Source: Crotalaria pallida (taxonomy: Eukaryota > Streptophyta > Magnoliopsida > Fabales > Fabaceae). From it: 64,000 nucleotides of DNA. Shown here one piece after another: positions 61,460 through 64,000 of this stretch. The first letter of the stretch is position 1; each line of letters begins with the position of its first letter. The position numbers and the translations under genes were made by a program. The notes beneath the pieces are model-generated. The model saw nothing but the letters and a program-made list of their open reading frames with translations, did not search any database and was not told the DNA's origin. Location of the stretch: the NCBI GenBank assembly GCA_037953625.1, contig CM075654.1:48429001-48493000 (forward strand). Direction: 5' to 3'.

Positions 61460-61728
61460 TGTAACACCCCTAATTTTCGTCTCCCAAATAATCAAGAAAT
61501 TAATTATAACGATTAATTTATAATTGATTTATATTAGTTTTAAAGGTTTTAGTTTTTGTACATAAGGTGTTTTTATGTATAAAAATATAGGATATTTTTT
61601 ATATGGTTATTTTGTACAAAATATGAATATTGTAATTTAGTCCTTGGGTGGGAACCTAATTGCAATAATAAAAAGGGTTTTTGAAGAAAGAGTAATTAAA
61701 TTATTAATTTTTGAATTTTATCAGCATG

Positions 61729-61761
61729 TAACCGGTTAGAAGGGCTCTGTAACCGGTTACA
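61729..61761 (+). promoter_or_regulatory. Palindrome pair at 20-bp pitch in U3 of H
   Basis: TAACCGGTTA at 61729-61738 and TGTAACCGGTTACA at 61748-61761; the cores start exactly 20 bp apart, about 130 bp upstream of the TATA box. The position parallels the TTAATCGATTAA pair in E. Binding by a dimeric factor is inference. Confidence 0.6.
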
Positions 61762-61889
61762 CGATGAACTCAGGAAACCTGGATAGTGGATTGTGATGAG
61801 TAATCAACCGATTTAACCACGAATTGCCACGAACACCCTTCGATTTCCAGTGGGGAATACGTGTCGTGCTGAATGTTCGTCAATTTCTC

Positions 61890-61897
61890 TATAAATA
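61890..61897 (+). promoter_or_regulatory. TATA box of LTR H
   Basis: CTATAAATACTCG context, 430 bp from the LTR start, followed by a plausible transcript leader. Confidence 0.65.
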
Positions 61898-62806
61898 CTC
61901 GATCTGAGAGTCAAATTGAAGGTTCTTTGATGGACTGTTGGTGCTGAAGCTGAGTTAGGGTTCTGAGATTCGTCCCTGTAATTCTCCTTCATTTCTGAGG
62001 GTTAGAACATGAGTGATACACTGTTACAAAGCTCACATCAAGGGCTTTGTATTGATATAAAAATCGTGAGTTGAGAGTCCCCGAGTTGAGAGAACGAAGC
62101 TTGCAAAGTAAGAGTGTTGAAACTGTCAACACTGATTCTGAGTTCCTGGAGCTTGCTTTGGACTTCGATTTGGGTAAGCACATGCACTTTTTGAGTCTCA
62201 AATTTATTCGATCCTTTAGTGCATGTTGCATAGAGTAAAACCTAACCATTATCCCCAATTTCTTTGACCTTTTCATGTGTCAATTTTGCTGGTTTTATCA
62301 CTCTGTTGAACCTGTTCTAGCTGAGGCAGAGCTTTTGGGATTTAATTGATTTCCTGGAAGAATCAGTGATTACATTCATCAAGCACCATTTAGAGGTAAG
62401 GGGGAAGCTTACTATTTGCTAGAATGAGAATAAATTGTGGTAGAATATAGGATGAGTCACCAAGAGACTCAAAGGAGATAAATTGAAATGGTTAAATGGC
62501 TTGGAGGCCAATTTGAGCTCAATTGATGTGTTGAGCAAAGTTATCTGGATGCATGCAAGCTATGTTGATGTTGATTTCATGACTTAATTGGATATTATGT
62601 GAATTGATGCATTAAGTTGTGAAATATGTGCAATTATGTGCAATTTGAGTATCTAAATTGAATGCATGCAAGGTGAATGTGTTTCTGTGATTAAACATGT
62701 TTACTTAAGGTATATGAACTCTGTTGAATGTTGAAATTGGTTAGATTTGAGTAATGAAAAGAATGGTTTGCAAAACCTCATATTTCAATGTGCTGACTGC
62801 ACAATC

Positions 62807-62836
62807 TAACCGGTTACTCATAATTGTAACCGGTTA
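62807..62836 (+). repeat. Second TAACCGGTTA pair in H
   Basis: Cores at 62807-62816 and 62827-62836, again exactly 20 bp apart, here downstream of the presumed transcription start. Confidence 0.8.
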
Positions 62837-63178
62837 GACACTGTAAAATTGTCAAAGAAAATAAGCTTCTGAAATCAGTTCTGTGGTCTTATCAATGTTA
62901 CTCAAATCTAGACCCTAATTTCACTGGAATTCAATCTGAAATGAAGTTGATTTTATTGTAATAATTCAGTTTGAAAATTGGGAGTTAATACCTTAACATC
63001 AAATGATAATTTCAACAGGAAATTATGCACAAATGAAATGAGATTATGACTTAGATCTTTTGAATGATATTATGTGTTGAACTTGAGGTATTCTTTTGTG
63101 CTAAGACCTTGTTAGTGGATTGAGTAGAGAATTCAAGAAAAGATTTATTGAAAATCAATGGTTTTGTATTCAAGTCTG

Positions 63179-63208
63179 TAACCGGTTAGGTGATGAGGTA
63201 ACCGGTTA
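63179..63208 (+). repeat. Third TAACCGGTTA pair in H
   Basis: Cores at 63179-63188 and 63199-63208, the third case of a 20-bp pitch. Confidence 0.8.
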
Positions 63209-63504
63209 GTACCTGAAACTTAAAAATAAAAGTTAAGTTTTTGAGTAAGGATTTTTGATACCAAAGATTACATTCTCTCAATCCAGGTCTATGAGCATAT
63301 GTTAAATTTAAATTCAAAGGTGAATTTTATGAGTAAAGCCATACCTCAAGATATCATTCAGAAGTTGTGTTTTCTAAGTCATAATAATGGAATTAATGGA
63401 AAGACCAACCTTAGTAATTAATTATGTATGCAATGCATGCATAGATAAAAGTAATGAAATAGGTTGGCAAGGATGGTTTGTGATGTTCGGGGTACTTGAC
63501 CCTA

Positions 63505-63999
63505 TACTCTAGGAGTACTAAACTGATGCAACCTACTTGATGACACATTCTGGGAATGTGGCCATTGTCTGGGACATGGTTTCTTGGACACGTTCTGGGA
63601 ACGTGATGCACACTCTGGGAGTGGTGCTTGATTTTATTCTAAGTATGGTTTGCGATACGTTCTGGGCACGTATGTGAGTGTTCTGGGAACACATTGGTAT
63701 AATAATTAAACATAAAAACCAACCTTAATGATTGTGCATCCATATAGACTGGAAGTTTGGTTGGTAGGAACGTTTATCATATTTTGGGAATATGAGGAGG
63801 GTACTCCGGGAGTACCAAATTATAACCTACTTGATGACACATTATAGATATGTAGCCAGTGTCTGGGACCTGGTTTTATACGTTCTGGGAACGTATGTTA
63901 GTGTTCTGGGAACACATTGATATGAAACCTACTTGATGACACATTATAGATATGTGGCCAGTGTCCGGGACCTGGTTTTTATGCGTTCTGGGAACGTAT
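63505..63999 (+). repeat. Hairpin array with constant TGG loop and variable stems in H
   Basis: At least ten hairpins: TACTC-TAG-GAGTA (63505), CACATTC-TGG-GAATGTG (63544), CCATTGTC-TGG-GACATGG (63562, one bulge), CACGTTC-TGG-GAACGTG (63589), CACTC-TGG-GAGTG (63611), GTGTTC-TGG-GAACAC (63677 and 63901), CATATTT-TGG-GAATATG (63778, one wobble), GGTACTC-CGG-GAGTACC (63800), ATACGTTC-TGG-GAACGTAT (63878) and ATGCGTTC-TGG-GAACGTAT (63981, one wobble). The loop is nearly fixed; the stems vary in sequence but pair. Confidence 0.9.
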
Positions 64000-64000
64000 G

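Larger units (their letters stand above)
61460..64000 (+). mobile_element. LTR H (left end; runs off the window)
   Basis: Begins TGTAACACCCCTAATTTTCG, resembling the G LTR start. A TATA box lies 430 bp inside (61890), followed by a leader and a long non-coding stretch ending in a hairpin array at the window edge. No right end, primer site or coding domain is reached, so whether it is solo or part of a full element is unknown. Confidence 0.8.

Noticed and set aside
63505..63999. CRISPR-like array
   Set aside because: Units are irregularly spaced palindromes in a plant LTR, without constant repeats and unique spacers of equal size.

Overview
This window is nuclear DNA of a flowering plant. The evidence is a six-exon plant-type ERD2 gene and retrotransposons with tRNA-Met primer sites. 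The TGTAACACCCC-type LTRs and the FTIP/MCTP-type gene fragment suggest a eudicot, perhaps a legume; the species cannot be fixed from sequence alone. Apart from about 7 kb of ERD2 and a few kb of flank, almost everything is nested transposable elements.

Left half (1-31990). A degraded Ty3/gypsy element of the Tat lineage (C, 16487-30994) is the oldest layer. It keeps protease, reverse transcriptase, RNase H, a second archaeal-type RNase H, integrase, a degraded antisense gene with an intron, a minisatellite-bearing 3' UTR and its 3' LTR. A reverse-oriented LTR (B, 12392-16486) sits in C. A two-LTR element with LTRs of about 5.8 kb and only 1.15 kb inside (A, 1-12391) sits in B. A 3.6-kb solo LTR (G, 5963-9544, TSD TAAAA) sits in A. 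A 5.4-kb solo LTR (D, 20131-25490, TSD ATATG) interrupts the integrase of C. A second Tat LTR lies at 31423-31990.

Middle (31991-42774). ERD2 (K/HDEL receptor, 33211-39856) looks intact: 215 codons with consistent splice sites. Three small DNA transposons decorate it: a 142-bp hAT-like MITE in front of the promoter, a 260-bp hAT-like element in intron 1, and a 530-bp Mutator-like MITE with a perfect 9-bp TSD in intron 3. Downstream, a terminal-inverted-repeat element (40705-41393) carries a broken C2-domain fragment of an MCTP/FTIP-type gene.

Right half (42775-64000). Element E (TSD CTAAC, minus orientation, LTRs about 2.8 kb, internal region 1.5 kb) is split by solo LTR F (49642-61055, TSD GAAAG). 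F in turn holds a Helitron whose 3' end (hairpin plus CTAG) is at 55322; the Helitron carries a two-exon gene fragment and a tandem array. A further LTR (H) begins at 61460 and runs off the window.

Most unusual signals. (1) The LTRs of several families carry clusters of short hairpins whose stems differ from copy to copy but stay self-complementary around a constant loop or core; the clearest array is at 63505-63999 in H. (2) In E and H, palindromes (TTAATCGATTAA or TAACCGGTTA) occur in pairs spaced exactly 20 bp apart, one pair in each case a short way upstream of the likely LTR promoter. I do not know a description of either; both can be tested directly.
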